Below are positions 6,901-14,272 of a stretch of 15,245 nucleotides of DNA, in pieces. The stretch is taken from the NCBI GenBank assembly GCA_913046805.1, contig CAJWTA010000022.1, positions 1-15,245 on the forward strand, written 5' to 3'. The notes beneath the pieces were generated by a model. It was not told the origin of the DNA. It did not search any database and was given only the letters and a program-made list of their open reading frames with translations. The translations under genes and the position numbers were made by a program. Position 1 is the first letter of the stretch; the number at the start of each line of letters is the position of its first letter. Origin of the DNA: an uncultured Fidelibacterota bacterium. Lineage in GTDB: Bacteria; Marinisomatota; Marinisomatia; Marinisomatales; TCS55.

Positions 6901-8310
6901 CTAAACCCCTAAGCGATCAACAACTGTTGCCTTGAGCTTGCCCTCAGCAACAAGCTTATCATCAACATATGCCTTACCTTCAAGAAGTGCAGTACCCAAT
7001 CTGAACTTTGCAAGAATCATCTCAAGTCTTATTTGGTCGCCTGGTATAATTGGATGTCTAAATCGAGAATCAGAGAGCGAAGAAAAGAACATGTTTTTTT
7101 CCATGGGATTTTCTACGCTATTAAGAACCAAAAAACATCCGGCTTGACACATTGCCTCTAATACAAGGACTCCTGGCATAACAGGTTGATTAGGAAAATG
7201 TCCTTGAAAAAATGGCTCATTAATTGAAACATTCTTATAAGCAGTTAGTTTTTCACCAGGAATTATATTGACTATTCTATCAACTAAAACAAATGGGTAT
7301 CTATGTGGTAAGAGTTGAATTATTGAATTAATATCAAATGCGGTTTTACTGCCAAGATGCGTTGGATACTTTTGCTTGTTAATTTTATCTTTATAAACTC
7401 TTTTAATTTCTTTAACCAGCTCAACATTGGCAGCATGACCACTTTTTGAAGCAATTACGTGTCCCTGAATTGGCATACCCAACAAAGCTAAATCTCCAAT
7501 AAGGTCCAATGCCTTGTGTCGCGCAGGTTCATTATCAAATCTAAATTCTGTACCACCAAGCGTTCCATTGGATCCCAAACTGATTTCTTTTTTTATACCA
7601 AAAAGTTTCTCGAGTTTTTCAGCTTCCTTTTCGTCAATCTCTTTGTCAACAATAACAACAGCGCCATTTAGATTCCCACCTTTTATCAATCCCTCTTCTT
7701 TTAGATGTTCAACCTCACTCAAAAAGCAAAAAGTTCGAGCTGGTGCAATCTCCTTTGCAAAATTCTTTTCTACTTCATCTAATGTTGTAAACTGAGTACC
7801 TAGTGTTTTGTTATCGTAATCAACCATGAACGTTACTCTAAATTGATCGGAAGGCATCACATGAATATCAACCCCACGCTTAGCATCTGTATACCCAACA
7901 GCTTCATCAATATGGAGATAGTTTTTTGGAACATTTTGTCTAACCATTCCTGCTTTTAATAATGCTTCAACATAATCAGCTGCACTTCCATCAATGATTG
8001 GAGGCTCTTTTTCACTTAACTCAATTAATATGTTATCAAGACCAATGCCAACACAAGCAGCAAGAGCATGCTCTACAGTATGAATCCTAACCCCATTTTC
8101 TTCAATTGTCGTTCCTCGAGAGATATCCACAACATGATCAATGTCTGCTTTAATTTCTGGGCAGCCTTCGACATCCATTCTTTTGAAACGAATTCCAAAA
8201 TCCTCTGGAGCTGGTTTAAAGGTTATTTTTGATTCGACACCCGTATGTAGTCCAATTCCCACACAAGATGTTTCTTTGGCTATAGTTCTTTGATTTTTTA
8301 TAAAACTCAC
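6901..8310 (-). CDS. lpxC-fabZ: Bifunctional LpxC deacetylase / FabZ dehydratase
   Basis: This 469-residue fusion joins the committed lipid A enzyme (zinc deacetylase of UDP-3-O-acyl-GlcNAc) to 3-hydroxyacyl-ACP dehydratase of fatty acid synthesis. The LpxC part (about 1-305) has T-V-E-H with H81, and H265-x3-D269 in A-R-H-K-A-L-D, as zinc ligands; the catalytic K-S-G-H (H292) follows. After a short linker, FabZ (about 325-469) has L-L-P-H-R-Y-P-F, the catalytic H371 in G-H-F-P, and E385 fourteen residues later. The fusion is known from Bacteroidota and relatives and would let one polypeptide balance hydroxyacyl-ACP use between lipid A and phospholipid. It starts with GTG, two bases after the lpxD stop. 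Its TAG stop lies a few bases before the proposed lpxA start. Confidence 0.97.
   Translation of the reverse strand: MSFIKNQRTIAKETSCVGIGLHTGVESKITFKPAPEDFGIRFKRMDVEGCPEIKADIDHVVDISRGTTIEENGVRIHTVEHALAACVGIGLDNILIELSEKEPPIIDGSAADYVEALLKAGMVRQNVPKNYLHIDEAVGYTDAKRGVDIHVMPSDQFRVTFMVDYDNKTLGTQFTTLDEVEKNFAKEIAPARTFCFLSEVEHLKEEGLIKGGNLNGAVVIVDKEIDEKEAEKLEKLFGIKKEISLGSNGTLGGTEFRFDNEPARHKALDLIGDLALLGMPIQGHVIASKSGHAANVELVKEIKRVYKDKINKQKYPTHLGSKTAFDINSIIQLLPHRYPFVLVDRIVNIIPGEKLTAYKNVSINEPFFQGHFPNQPVMPGVLVLEAMCQAGCFLVLNSVENPMEKNMFFSSLSDSRFRHPIIPGDQIRLEMILAKFRLGTALLEGKAYVDDKLVAEGKLKATVVDRLGV
6906..6910 (-). promoter_or_regulatory. Possible Shine-Dalgarno site for lpxA
   Basis: AGGGG lies within the last codons of lpxC-fabZ. 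It is 10 bases from the ATC at 6895 and 16 bases from the ATT at 6889. It is the only plausible ribosome site near the lpxA beginning and is the main reason to prefer ATC. The match may be accidental because it encodes R-L-G of FabZ. Confidence 0.3.
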
Positions 8311-8312
8311 AA

Positions 8313-9320
8313 CTAATTCTTTAATTTGTTTTCAATAATTGTTAATCTTTTTTTCAATCTTTTAAAATCAATGTAAAGAGCATCTCTTTTATTTTTTTCT
8401 TTTATTTCCCTTGCAGGGGCTCCGGAGTACATTTTACCTCCAGGCAAATCTTTCGTAACTGCAGTATAACAAGCGAATATTGCTCTATCTCCAATAGTTA
8501 CGTTATCTATGGCTCCAGCCTGTCCACCAAAAGCGCAGAATTCTCCAATTTTTGTACTTCCAGCAATCGTAACATGTGCTGTTAATAGACAGCCTCTTCC
8601 AACAGTAACATTATGACCGATTTGAACACCATTATCAAACTTACACAGGTCGCCTATTTTAGTATCTCCAATAGTACCGCAATCAATGGTGGAATTTGCA
8701 CCAATTTCTACGTCATTCCCAATAACAACCTTTCCTAGTTGGGGTATCTTAATATGGTCATCTTTTGTCGAAATAAAACCATATCCATCTGCACCAATCA
8801 CTACGCCAGAATGAATAATACAATGAGATCCAATTATAGAATTTTGATATAAGTGCACATTGCTAAAAATTTTAGAATTGTTACCTATTTTTGATTTTGT
8901 GTCAATTACACAATTGGGGCCTATTGATACGTTATCTTCTATGATAACATCTTTTCCAATCACTGTATTCGGACCGATATTGGCATTAGATCCCACAATG
9001 GAAGAAGAAGACATCTGCACAGTCTCGTGTATTCCATAAATGTTCTCGTTTTTATCGTAAAAAAATTCAAGTATTTTCACAAAAGCTAGTTTGGGGTCAT
9101 CAACAACGAGACCATTCTTATTTTTAAGAAGAGATTCGTTTGAGACAACAATCGCTGAGGCCTTAGTTGATTCAATAAATTTTTCATATTTTCTACTATA
9201 TAAATATGAAATCGTTGAGGGTTTGCCGTCATCAAGCGATGAAACGCCGTGAATCGTTAAATCCGAGTCGCCTACAACTTTGGCATTAATAAGGGAGCCA
9301 ATCTCTTTTAAAGAAGCCAC
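8313..9320 (-). CDS. lpxD: UDP-3-O-(3-hydroxyacyl)glucosamine N-acyltransferase
   Basis: LpxD adds the second, N-linked hydroxyacyl chain from ACP to give UDP-2,3-diacylglucosamine in the cytoplasm. The 335-residue protein has the N-terminal uridine-binding domain (about 1-98), then a long series of hexapeptide turns (about 105-290, repeated I-G-x-x-x-x-I). The active-site His is H236 in N-G-V-Q-I-G-H-N. G-A-D-G-Y-G-F (176-182) and I-A-G-S-T-K-I-G are also family signatures. A basic helical C-terminus follows. GTG at 9320 is the only start available, because TGA is in frame four codons upstream. Only a weak AAGA precedes it, so expression may rely on ribosomes arriving from skp, 13 bases before. 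It works between LpxC and LpxH/LpxB; the latter two are not in this window. Confidence 0.96.
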   Translation of the reverse strand: MASLKEIGSLINAKVVGDSDLTIHGVSSLDDGKPSTISYLYSRKYEKFIESTKASAIVVSNESLLKNKNGLVVDDPKLAFVKILEFFYDKNENIYGIHETVQMSSSSIVGSNANIGPNTVIGKDVIIEDNVSIGPNCVIDTKSKIGNNSKIFSNVHLYQNSIIGSHCIIHSGVVIGADGYGFISTKDDHIKIPQLGKVVIGNDVEIGANSTIDCGTIGDTKIGDLCKFDNGVQIGHNVTVGRGCLLTAHVTIAGSTKIGEFCAFGGQAGAIDNVTIGDRAIFACYTAVTKDLPGGKMYSGAPAREIKEKNKRDALYIDFKRLKKRLTIIENKLKN

Positions 9321-9333
9321 TCTTATGGATCAG

Positions 9334-9885
9334 TTAATTCTTATTATTTGAATTCTTCTTATCTGAAACACTGTATTTTCTTAATTCAAGCAAAACATCA
9401 TCGGTCAGATCATACGTTGGATTGCCATAGAGAAGAGAGGTGGATCCATCAATTATAAAGTCGATTTTTTTAGCTGCAGCTATTTTATCGACCGCACGCT
9501 TAACTTTTGATAAAATGTCAAACTCTAACTGTGCCTGTCTTCTGTAGAGCTCTCCTTCTGGGCCAACCATAGTTACTTGGAATTTTTGTATAGTTGCTTC
9601 TCGAGAAGCTATCTCAGCTTCTTTTTCTTTTCTCCACTCTGGACTACTCATTAATCGCTGAGTTTCAAAAGACTGTTTAATGCTGTCTAATTCAACAATC
9701 ATTGAGTTGTATCGCATGTTGACCTGTCTGTATTCTAGCTGCAACTGAGCTTCTGCATCTTTGAATTCCTCATATTCAGAACGTATTCTATCAGATTGAA
9801 CAAATCCAATTTTATTTTGTGCAAATAAAATTGAAGATAAAATCTGTACAGCAAAAACAGCGGTTGTGATTTTTCTTAGAATCAC
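9334..9885 (-). CDS. skp: Periplasmic chaperone Skp/OmpH family
   Basis: Skp-type chaperones hold unfolded outer-membrane proteins in the periplasm on their way to the Bam complex. The 183-residue protein starts with a signal peptide (basic M-x-x-R-K, hydrophobic core, F-A-Q at about 21-23). The family's I-G-F-V-Q-S-x-R-I/V start of the mature chain follows. Residues about 35-130 are rich in E, K, Q and A with heptad spacing, matching the two long helical tentacles. The end resumes body strands (K-I-D-F-I-I-D at about 140-146) and has a polar N/K-rich tail. Translation starts at GTG behind a perfect AGGAGG. It lies directly after bamA, as in many Gram-negative genomes. Confidence 0.92.
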   Translation of the reverse strand: MILRKITTAVFAVQILSSILFAQNKIGFVQSDRIRSEYEEFKDAEAQLQLEYRQVNMRYNSMIVELDSIKQSFETQRLMSSPEWRKEKEAEIASREATIQKFQVTMVGPEGELYRRQAQLEFDILSKVKRAVDKIAAAKKIDFIIDGSTSLLYGNPTYDLTDDVLLELRKYSVSDKKNSNNKN

Positions 9886-9890
9886 ATTTT

Positions 9891-9896
9891 CCTCCT
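9891..9896 (-). promoter_or_regulatory. Strong Shine-Dalgarno site for skp
   Basis: A consensus AGGAGG is followed by AAAAT and the GTG start, a spacing of 5 bases. It supports the GTG at 9885-9883, because the overlapping ATG at 9887 runs straight into TGA. It is the only perfect consensus site I found in the window, fitting a chaperone needed in quantity. Confidence 0.75.
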
Positions 9897-9906
9897 TAGA
9901 TTAAAA

Positions 9907-12345
9907 TTAATTTCCAAAAATTATTGTATACTCCCAGCCTTGAGGTTCACCGTTTCCGGTTATATCATCAAAGCCGTAACCAACATCAAATCCTAGCTTT
10001 CCAATCATCGGCATAAAAAATCTAATACCAATACCAGCTGACCTTTTTAAGTCAAGAGGATTGGTTCTCTCGTACCTAAGCGTACTCATTAAACGCGTAT
10101 CCTGCCAAACATTTCCGGCTTCTGCAAATAACATTGCATAAACAACAGGATTTTCAGAGAAAGGAAATCTAAACTCAGTTGTATACTTAATCATAGTATT
10201 TCCTCCACTACCCCGACCTTGCGTAGTTAATGGCCCTATGGAATTATCAGGGTAACCACGCAGCATTGTTCCATAAGGAATGCCGTTTCCTCCCATAATA
10301 AATCTTTCGTAGGGCGGAATATAAGTATAGCTTCTATTATTTACCTTAAGCATCTTTATACTACCAATTTTTAAAGAACTGGTTAACACAAACTTCCATA
10401 TGGTTGGAGTATACCAATCTAAATTCAATGAATGCTTGTGGTAATGTTCATCACCTCTTAAGAATCCTCCAGAAAATGTTGATGTAAGTGTTGCGCTAGA
10501 CCCTTCTGTTGGAAACTCTGCTCTGTCTCGACTATCTCTACTTATATTCTGCGTCAAACTAATTCCCGTAGACTTTCTAAAATCTCCAACGTATTCACTT
10601 AATAGTTCTTCATCATCGCTGAAATATTGAGCTTCCCTGATTCTTAAATCCCAAAATGCTCTAAAATAATCGTCTGGCCATTTTAATCTTCTACCCCACT
10701 GAATGGACCCACCTCGAGATAACTGATTAAAAGGATAGAAATAATAAGAATTACCAGCACCTCTAAAAGTGTAAAAAAGAGAAAAACCAATTCTATTAGG
10801 CGTATCACGAAACATTGGATCTACAAATCGGACTTGAAAACTCTCGTATTTTCCAGGTCTACCATAATAATTACCCATGGATACCTGAGTCCCTACGTTA
10901 AAACCAAACGAAAGTATTTGACCTTTTCCTCTAAAATTGTTGAACTCAAGGTTTCCGCCACCAGTCATTCCATACATTCCCGATACTCCAATATTTGCAC
11001 TTGCTCTATCTGATGATTTTTCTTGAAGTGTTATATCTAAATCGATTTCATCTTCATCAACAGGAACCACATTAGGAGCTAAAGATGTTGGATCAAAGTA
11101 ATTAAGTACGTGCAATTTTCTCATACTTCTCTGCAACAATGTTCGTCTAAAAAGATCTCCAGGAAAAACATCTAGCTCTCTGCGAATTACATTCTCTCTT
11201 GTTTTTGTATTTCCATAAATATTTATGTTTCTAACATACACTTTATTATTCTCAGTGACTGAAAAATGAACATCCATTGAATCATCACCTACGGGTGTAA
11301 AGAAAGGTTCGATGTTGCTATATAAATATCCTCTGTCCATATAAAGGCTTTGAACGTCTTGATACACCGATTTATCAAAACCGGACTGACTAAATATATC
11401 GCCTTTATTTAGATTTAAAGCACTTTGGAGCATTTCTTCAGTGTAAAGGGAGTTACCTTCCCAAGAAAAATTTCTAAATTTATATTTTTCTCCTTCAGCA
11501 ATGTTAATAAGTACAACTAGTCCTCTTTTCTTTTGATCATAGTAGATACTATCCGATAAAATTGTGAAATCTCTGTGACCCTCGTCTTTGTAAAAAGTTT
11601 TCAAAGATTCAATATCTTCATCAAACTTTTTTTGATCAAAAGCAGATGCCCAAAACCTCCACCACGTTCGTATTTTTGTATCCTTCAATTGTCTTCTGAG
11701 TTTAAAAAGCGTCATTTGAGATCTAATCAGTTTAGGAATCGGAATCCACTTTTTAGATGCTAGCCATCCAAAATCGTTGCTACCAGCCCCAGAAAAAACA
11801 ATGTCTTTTATTTTCATCTTTTTACCTTCGTCAATTGTAAATATGACATTATTCTTTTGTTTTGCTTCATCCCCTACTTGTTTCATAGAGGCCTGAATGT
11901 TTGCAAGAAAATACCCTTCCTCTTTGTAAAGTTTTTTGATCTTATTTGTTGAGCTGTTTAAAAAATTGGGCTTTATCCTCATTCCAACTCGATATGACAA
12001 AACTTCTTTTACTTTTTTATCTTTAATTTTTTTATTTCCAATAATTTCTATTTTGGATAAGACCGGGGATTCTTTTACTTGTATAGATATAGATATACCC
12101 TCTGACGATTCGCCATCAAATTCTATTTGAACATCACTAAATACACCCAAATCCCATAATCGCTTTACTGCTCTTCTAAAGTCCTCCGCTGTAACATCCT
12201 GACCTTTTTGTAATCCTGCAGTGTACAAAACCATATTGTTGCTAGTTGATGTATTTCCTAGCACTTTAACTTCACTCAGTGTAAATGATGGCTGCGATTG
12301 TGCGGTTAATAGTGCAAAAGTAAAAAGTGTAAATAAAAACTTCAT
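9907..12345 (-). CDS. bamA: Outer-membrane protein assembly factor BamA
   Basis: BamA is the outer-membrane insertase that folds barrel proteins. The 812-residue product has a signal peptide (about 1-18), five POTRA domains (roughly 21-92, 95-175, 176-285, 288-365, 368-443) and a C-terminal 16-strand barrel (about 455-812). The barrel's loop-6 motif appears as M-L-R-G-Y (694-698), corresponding to V-R-G-F/Y. POTRA3 carries an extra basic, tryptophan-rich stretch (about 200-237, including T-W-W-R-F-W) of the kind seen in Bacteroidota-type BamA. The end keeps the G-x-G-F-D motif and aromatic beta-signal but finishes in I-I-F-G-N, so the last aromatic residue is two positions from the terminus. 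ATG overlaps the uppS TGA (ATGA), which points to coupled translation. Skp follows 21 bases downstream. Confidence 0.97.
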   Translation of the reverse strand: MKFLFTLFTFALLTAQSQPSFTLSEVKVLGNTSTSNNMVLYTAGLQKGQDVTAEDFRRAVKRLWDLGVFSDVQIEFDGESSEGISISIQVKESPVLSKIEIIGNKKIKDKKVKEVLSYRVGMRIKPNFLNSSTNKIKKLYKEEGYFLANIQASMKQVGDEAKQKNNVIFTIDEGKKMKIKDIVFSGAGSNDFGWLASKKWIPIPKLIRSQMTLFKLRRQLKDTKIRTWWRFWASAFDQKKFDEDIESLKTFYKDEGHRDFTILSDSIYYDQKKRGLVVLINIAEGEKYKFRNFSWEGNSLYTEEMLQSALNLNKGDIFSQSGFDKSVYQDVQSLYMDRGYLYSNIEPFFTPVGDDSMDVHFSVTENNKVYVRNINIYGNTKTRENVIRRELDVFPGDLFRRTLLQRSMRKLHVLNYFDPTSLAPNVVPVDEDEIDLDITLQEKSSDRASANIGVSGMYGMTGGGNLEFNNFRGKGQILSFGFNVGTQVSMGNYYGRPGKYESFQVRFVDPMFRDTPNRIGFSLFYTFRGAGNSYYFYPFNQLSRGGSIQWGRRLKWPDDYFRAFWDLRIREAQYFSDDEELLSEYVGDFRKSTGISLTQNISRDSRDRAEFPTEGSSATLTSTFSGGFLRGDEHYHKHSLNLDWYTPTIWKFVLTSSLKIGSIKMLKVNNRSYTYIPPYERFIMGGNGIPYGTMLRGYPDNSIGPLTTQGRGSGGNTMIKYTTEFRFPFSENPVVYAMLFAEAGNVWQDTRLMSTLRYERTNPLDLKRSAGIGIRFFMPMIGKLGFDVGYGFDDITGNGEPQGWEYTIIFGN

Positions 12346-13094
12346 GATTTTACTTGCTCTTCTGTTTGGCCAAACCTTCTTTGTCTATTTTGATAATCTA
12401 AAATGCTGTTTAGTAATTCGTTTTCTCGAAAGTCAGGCCAAAATGTTTCCGAAATTAGTAACTCAGAATAAGCGGACTGCCATAACAAGAAATTGCTCAG
12501 TCTATGCTCACCACCTGTTCTGATTATTAAATCAGGATCAGGAGTTCCTGCAGTATAAAGCTCTTCACTCAATATATCTTCATTAATATTATCAATTTCG
12601 AGATTAGATTCATCTATTCTTTTTGATATACGCTTTATTGCCCTAATCAGTTCCTGTCTACTTCCATAGCTTAATGCCAAAATCAAATTCAAACCAGAAT
12701 TTGATTTTGTCATTTCAACACCATCTAAAATGTTTTTTTGGGTCTCTTTAGGTAATTCATCAAGACTTCCGATCGCTGAAAGCTTAACATTATTATCATC
12801 CAAATTTCTTATCTCTTTTTTAATAGTAGAGAGTAAAAGTTTCATGATTGCAGATACCTCTGTCCTTGGTCGTGACCAGTTTTCACTAGAAAAGGTGTAA
12901 AGAGTGAGATAAGAAACACCAATTTCTCCGCAAACTCTCACAATTTCTCTAACAGAATTTATTCCCTCTTTATGTCCAGCGGCTCTCGGAAGATTTTTAA
13001 GGCTTGCCCATCTTCCATTACCATCCATTATAATAGCGATATGTTTGGGTAAATTTCCATTGGAAGAAATTTTATATCTCAATATATCGTTCAC
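12342..13094 (-). CDS. uppS: Undecaprenyl diphosphate synthase (isoprenyl transferase)
   Basis: UppS extends farnesyl diphosphate with isopentenyl units in cis to C55, the carrier lipid for peptidoglycan and O-antigen. The 250-residue protein has the catalytic D24 in I-M-D-G-N-G-R-W and the A-G-H-K-x-G motif at about 39-44. F-S-S-E-N-W-x-R-P is at about 69-77. R-T-G-G-E-x-R-L-S-N-F-L-L-W-Q starts at about 192 and is followed by Y-S-E. These positions track E. coli UppS with an offset of two. The start is GTG; the region upstream in frame to a TAA has no ATG, GTG or TTG. It is the first gene of the envelope operon, preceded by 75 non-coding bases, and probably uses precursors from the Dxr pathway. 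The trans-type synthases share no such motifs, so the call is firm. Confidence 0.97.
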   Translation of the reverse strand: MNDILRYKISSNGNLPKHIAIIMDGNGRWASLKNLPRAAGHKEGINSVREIVRVCGEIGVSYLTLYTFSSENWSRPRTEVSAIMKLLLSTIKKEIRNLDDNNVKLSAIGSLDELPKETQKNILDGVEMTKSNSGLNLILALSYGSRQELIRAIKRISKRIDESNLEIDNINEDILSEELYTAGTPDPDLIIRTGGEHRLSNFLLWQSAYSELLISETFWPDFRENELLNSILDYQNRQRRFGQTEEQVKS

Positions 13095-13115
13095 AATAAC
13101 ATAATCTTTCGTTAA

Positions 13116-13143
13116 ATAATTGCGAAATTAGTGCTTATTGCAA
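13116..13143 (-). promoter_or_regulatory. Possible promoter upstream of uppS
   Basis: The only clear gap on the minus strand (13095-13169) holds TTGCAA, 16 bases and AATTAT, each four of six matches to sigma-70 boxes. The DNA is AT-rich, so such matches arise easily. No strong terminator separates it from the upstream three-gene set, and read-through from mrp is equally possible. Confidence 0.2.
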
Positions 13144-13169
13144 TGCCAATGAATAATTAATCTATATTT

Positions 13170-13484
13170 TTATTCTTCATATATTTCTGCTATATGATGA
13201 TCAAAAACGGTAAAGTATTTCGGTACTCTTACGTCTTTAAATTCTACTTTACATTTGTAGCATTCAATTAAATCCTTTGTTCTCCTGTAGAGCATGAGAT
13301 CAAAAAGAAAAAGAACGGCAAGGCTCAAACCATATGTATATGGCACAAAAACCGCTCCGATAAGAATGATTAGGCACCCTAAAGATTGGTCAAAATCTTT
13401 TTTTTTATACAAGTGCTTGCACCCACATTCGGGACATTTGGGGTTTTTTGTTTGTATAAAGTAATTTTTATCGATTTTGCTCAA
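13170..13484 (-). CDS. Small zinc-ribbon membrane protein, function unknown
   Basis: I do not recognise a characterised family for this 104-residue protein. An N-terminal C-P-E-C (17-20) and a C-terminal C-Y-K-C (75-78) flank a hydrophobic segment (about 36-66), long enough for one long or two short membrane helices. If it is a hairpin of two helices, both CxxC pairs would be on the same side and could form one zinc ribbon; C22 and C37 are extra. The end has F-D-H-H-I-A-E-I-Y-E-E, a patterned acidic/histidine tail. It starts with TTG, and the TTGA overlap with the previous gene's stop suggests coupling. The overlap, cysteine pairing and membrane segment make a real gene likely. The partner is probably the membrane protein just upstream. 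Confidence 0.72.
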   Translation of the reverse strand: MSKIDKNYFIQTKNPKCPECGCKHLYKKKDFDQSLGCLIILIGAVFVPYTYGLSLAVLFLFDLMLYRRTKDLIECYKCKVEFKDVRVPKYFTVFDHHIAEIYEE

Positions 13485-14272
13485 AGCGGTATACCATACT
13501 GCAACAAATAGTATTTGAAGATAATATCGCCAAATAAAATAGATATTATCGAAACGTATACTAGTCCAGTGGCACTCTGCGTTGCTTGTAACTCAAGTGT
13601 TTTCCAGACGAAATAATTAATTATAATTGGAAATAAATTACCCATAAACAGGGCCACTAAAAGCAGTAATCCGTCAAAATCTAAAAGGAACGACCACGAA
13701 TTTTTTGCAATTCCATACACATTCACATATTGAGTCGTGGACAAGTAAACGATGTCCCAAATGGTTCTTACCAAAAGTCCCGCCGATAATACTATTATTG
13801 AGCTTTTGAGTAAAGAAATTGGCAAAGCAACAACATTTAGATACCAATGACCTAAAATCATACTAAAGAAGACAGCTGAGGTTATTAAGGAGCCAATCAT
13901 TACTGATAGCATTGATATTAAAAAAAGGTCCGGTTCTACCATGTAAAAAATAACATTCAATAATGAATAAATTCCAAATACCGATATAAGTGATAATACC
14001 GTATTGTGAACTTTATTCTTTTTCCAATAAAAACCTGTTGCGATCATTAATAAAAAAATCCAAATCCAAATCATAGTTTCGGTCAATGCATCTGTTGAAA
14101 TAAAATGATATGCTAAAGCACCTAAAAATCCAACTATGCAGCATTTGCCTAGATTAAATCTGTAAAAACCTGTTTCAATTCTCTTCGATGGAGTAACCCA
14201 AAATAAAATAGGATACACTGAAGCATATCCAAGAAAAATTAGCACAATAGAGTGCAAAAAATAATTAAACAT
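13481..14272 (-). CDS. Polytopic membrane protein, function unknown
   Basis: A 263-residue protein with about eight hydrophobic segments (roughly 5-26, 43-59, 67-83, 91-112, 116-140, 148-176, 195-222, 234-257). I cannot name a family. Distinctive polar positions within the membrane are G-H-W-Y-L-N at 141-146, at the end of segment five, H56 in segment two, and G-D in segment eight (248-249). Buried histidine and tryptophan could bind a heme or a quinone, but that is speculation. The ATG overlaps the mrp stop by 8 bases (ATGTTTAA), and the stop overlaps the zinc-ribbon gene start by 4, so all three are probably translated together. That arrangement suggests a membrane complex served by, or inherited with, Mrp. 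It does not look like a transporter of a family I know. Confidence 0.7.
   Translation of the reverse strand: MFNYFLHSIVLIFLGYASVYPILFWVTPSKRIETGFYRFNLGKCCIVGFLGALAYHFISTDALTETMIWIWIFLLMIATGFYWKKNKVHNTVLSLISVFGIYSLLNVIFYMVEPDLFLISMLSVMIGSLITSAVFFSMILGHWYLNVVALPISLLKSSIIVLSAGLLVRTIWDIVYLSTTQYVNVYGIAKNSWSFLLDFDGLLLLVALFMGNLFPIIINYFVWKTLELQATQSATGLVYVSIISILFGDIIFKYYLLQYGIPL

Noticed and set aside
6895..6912. Programmed -1 frameshift joining lpxC-fabZ to lpxA
   Set aside because: A -1 slip would connect the frames, but the codons GGG GTT TAG do not form a classic X-XXY-YYZ slippery heptamer and no following pseudoknot is evident. It is kept only as an alternative in the lpxA finding.
7514..7795. 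A 93-residue plus-strand reading frame, serine- and phenylalanine-rich
   Set aside because: It is antisense to conserved LpxC sequence, and its S/F/P-rich content is what K/E/G-rich codons give in reverse.
8600..9010. Tandem repeats on the DNA level in lpxD and lpxA
   Set aside because: The periodicity is the protein hexapeptide repeat of left-handed beta helices; the bases themselves are not conserved between units.
13137..13144. Palindrome ATTGCAAT as an operator upstream of uppS
   Set aside because: Eight self-complementary bases are expected by chance in AT-rich DNA, and no second copy or longer symmetry surrounds it.
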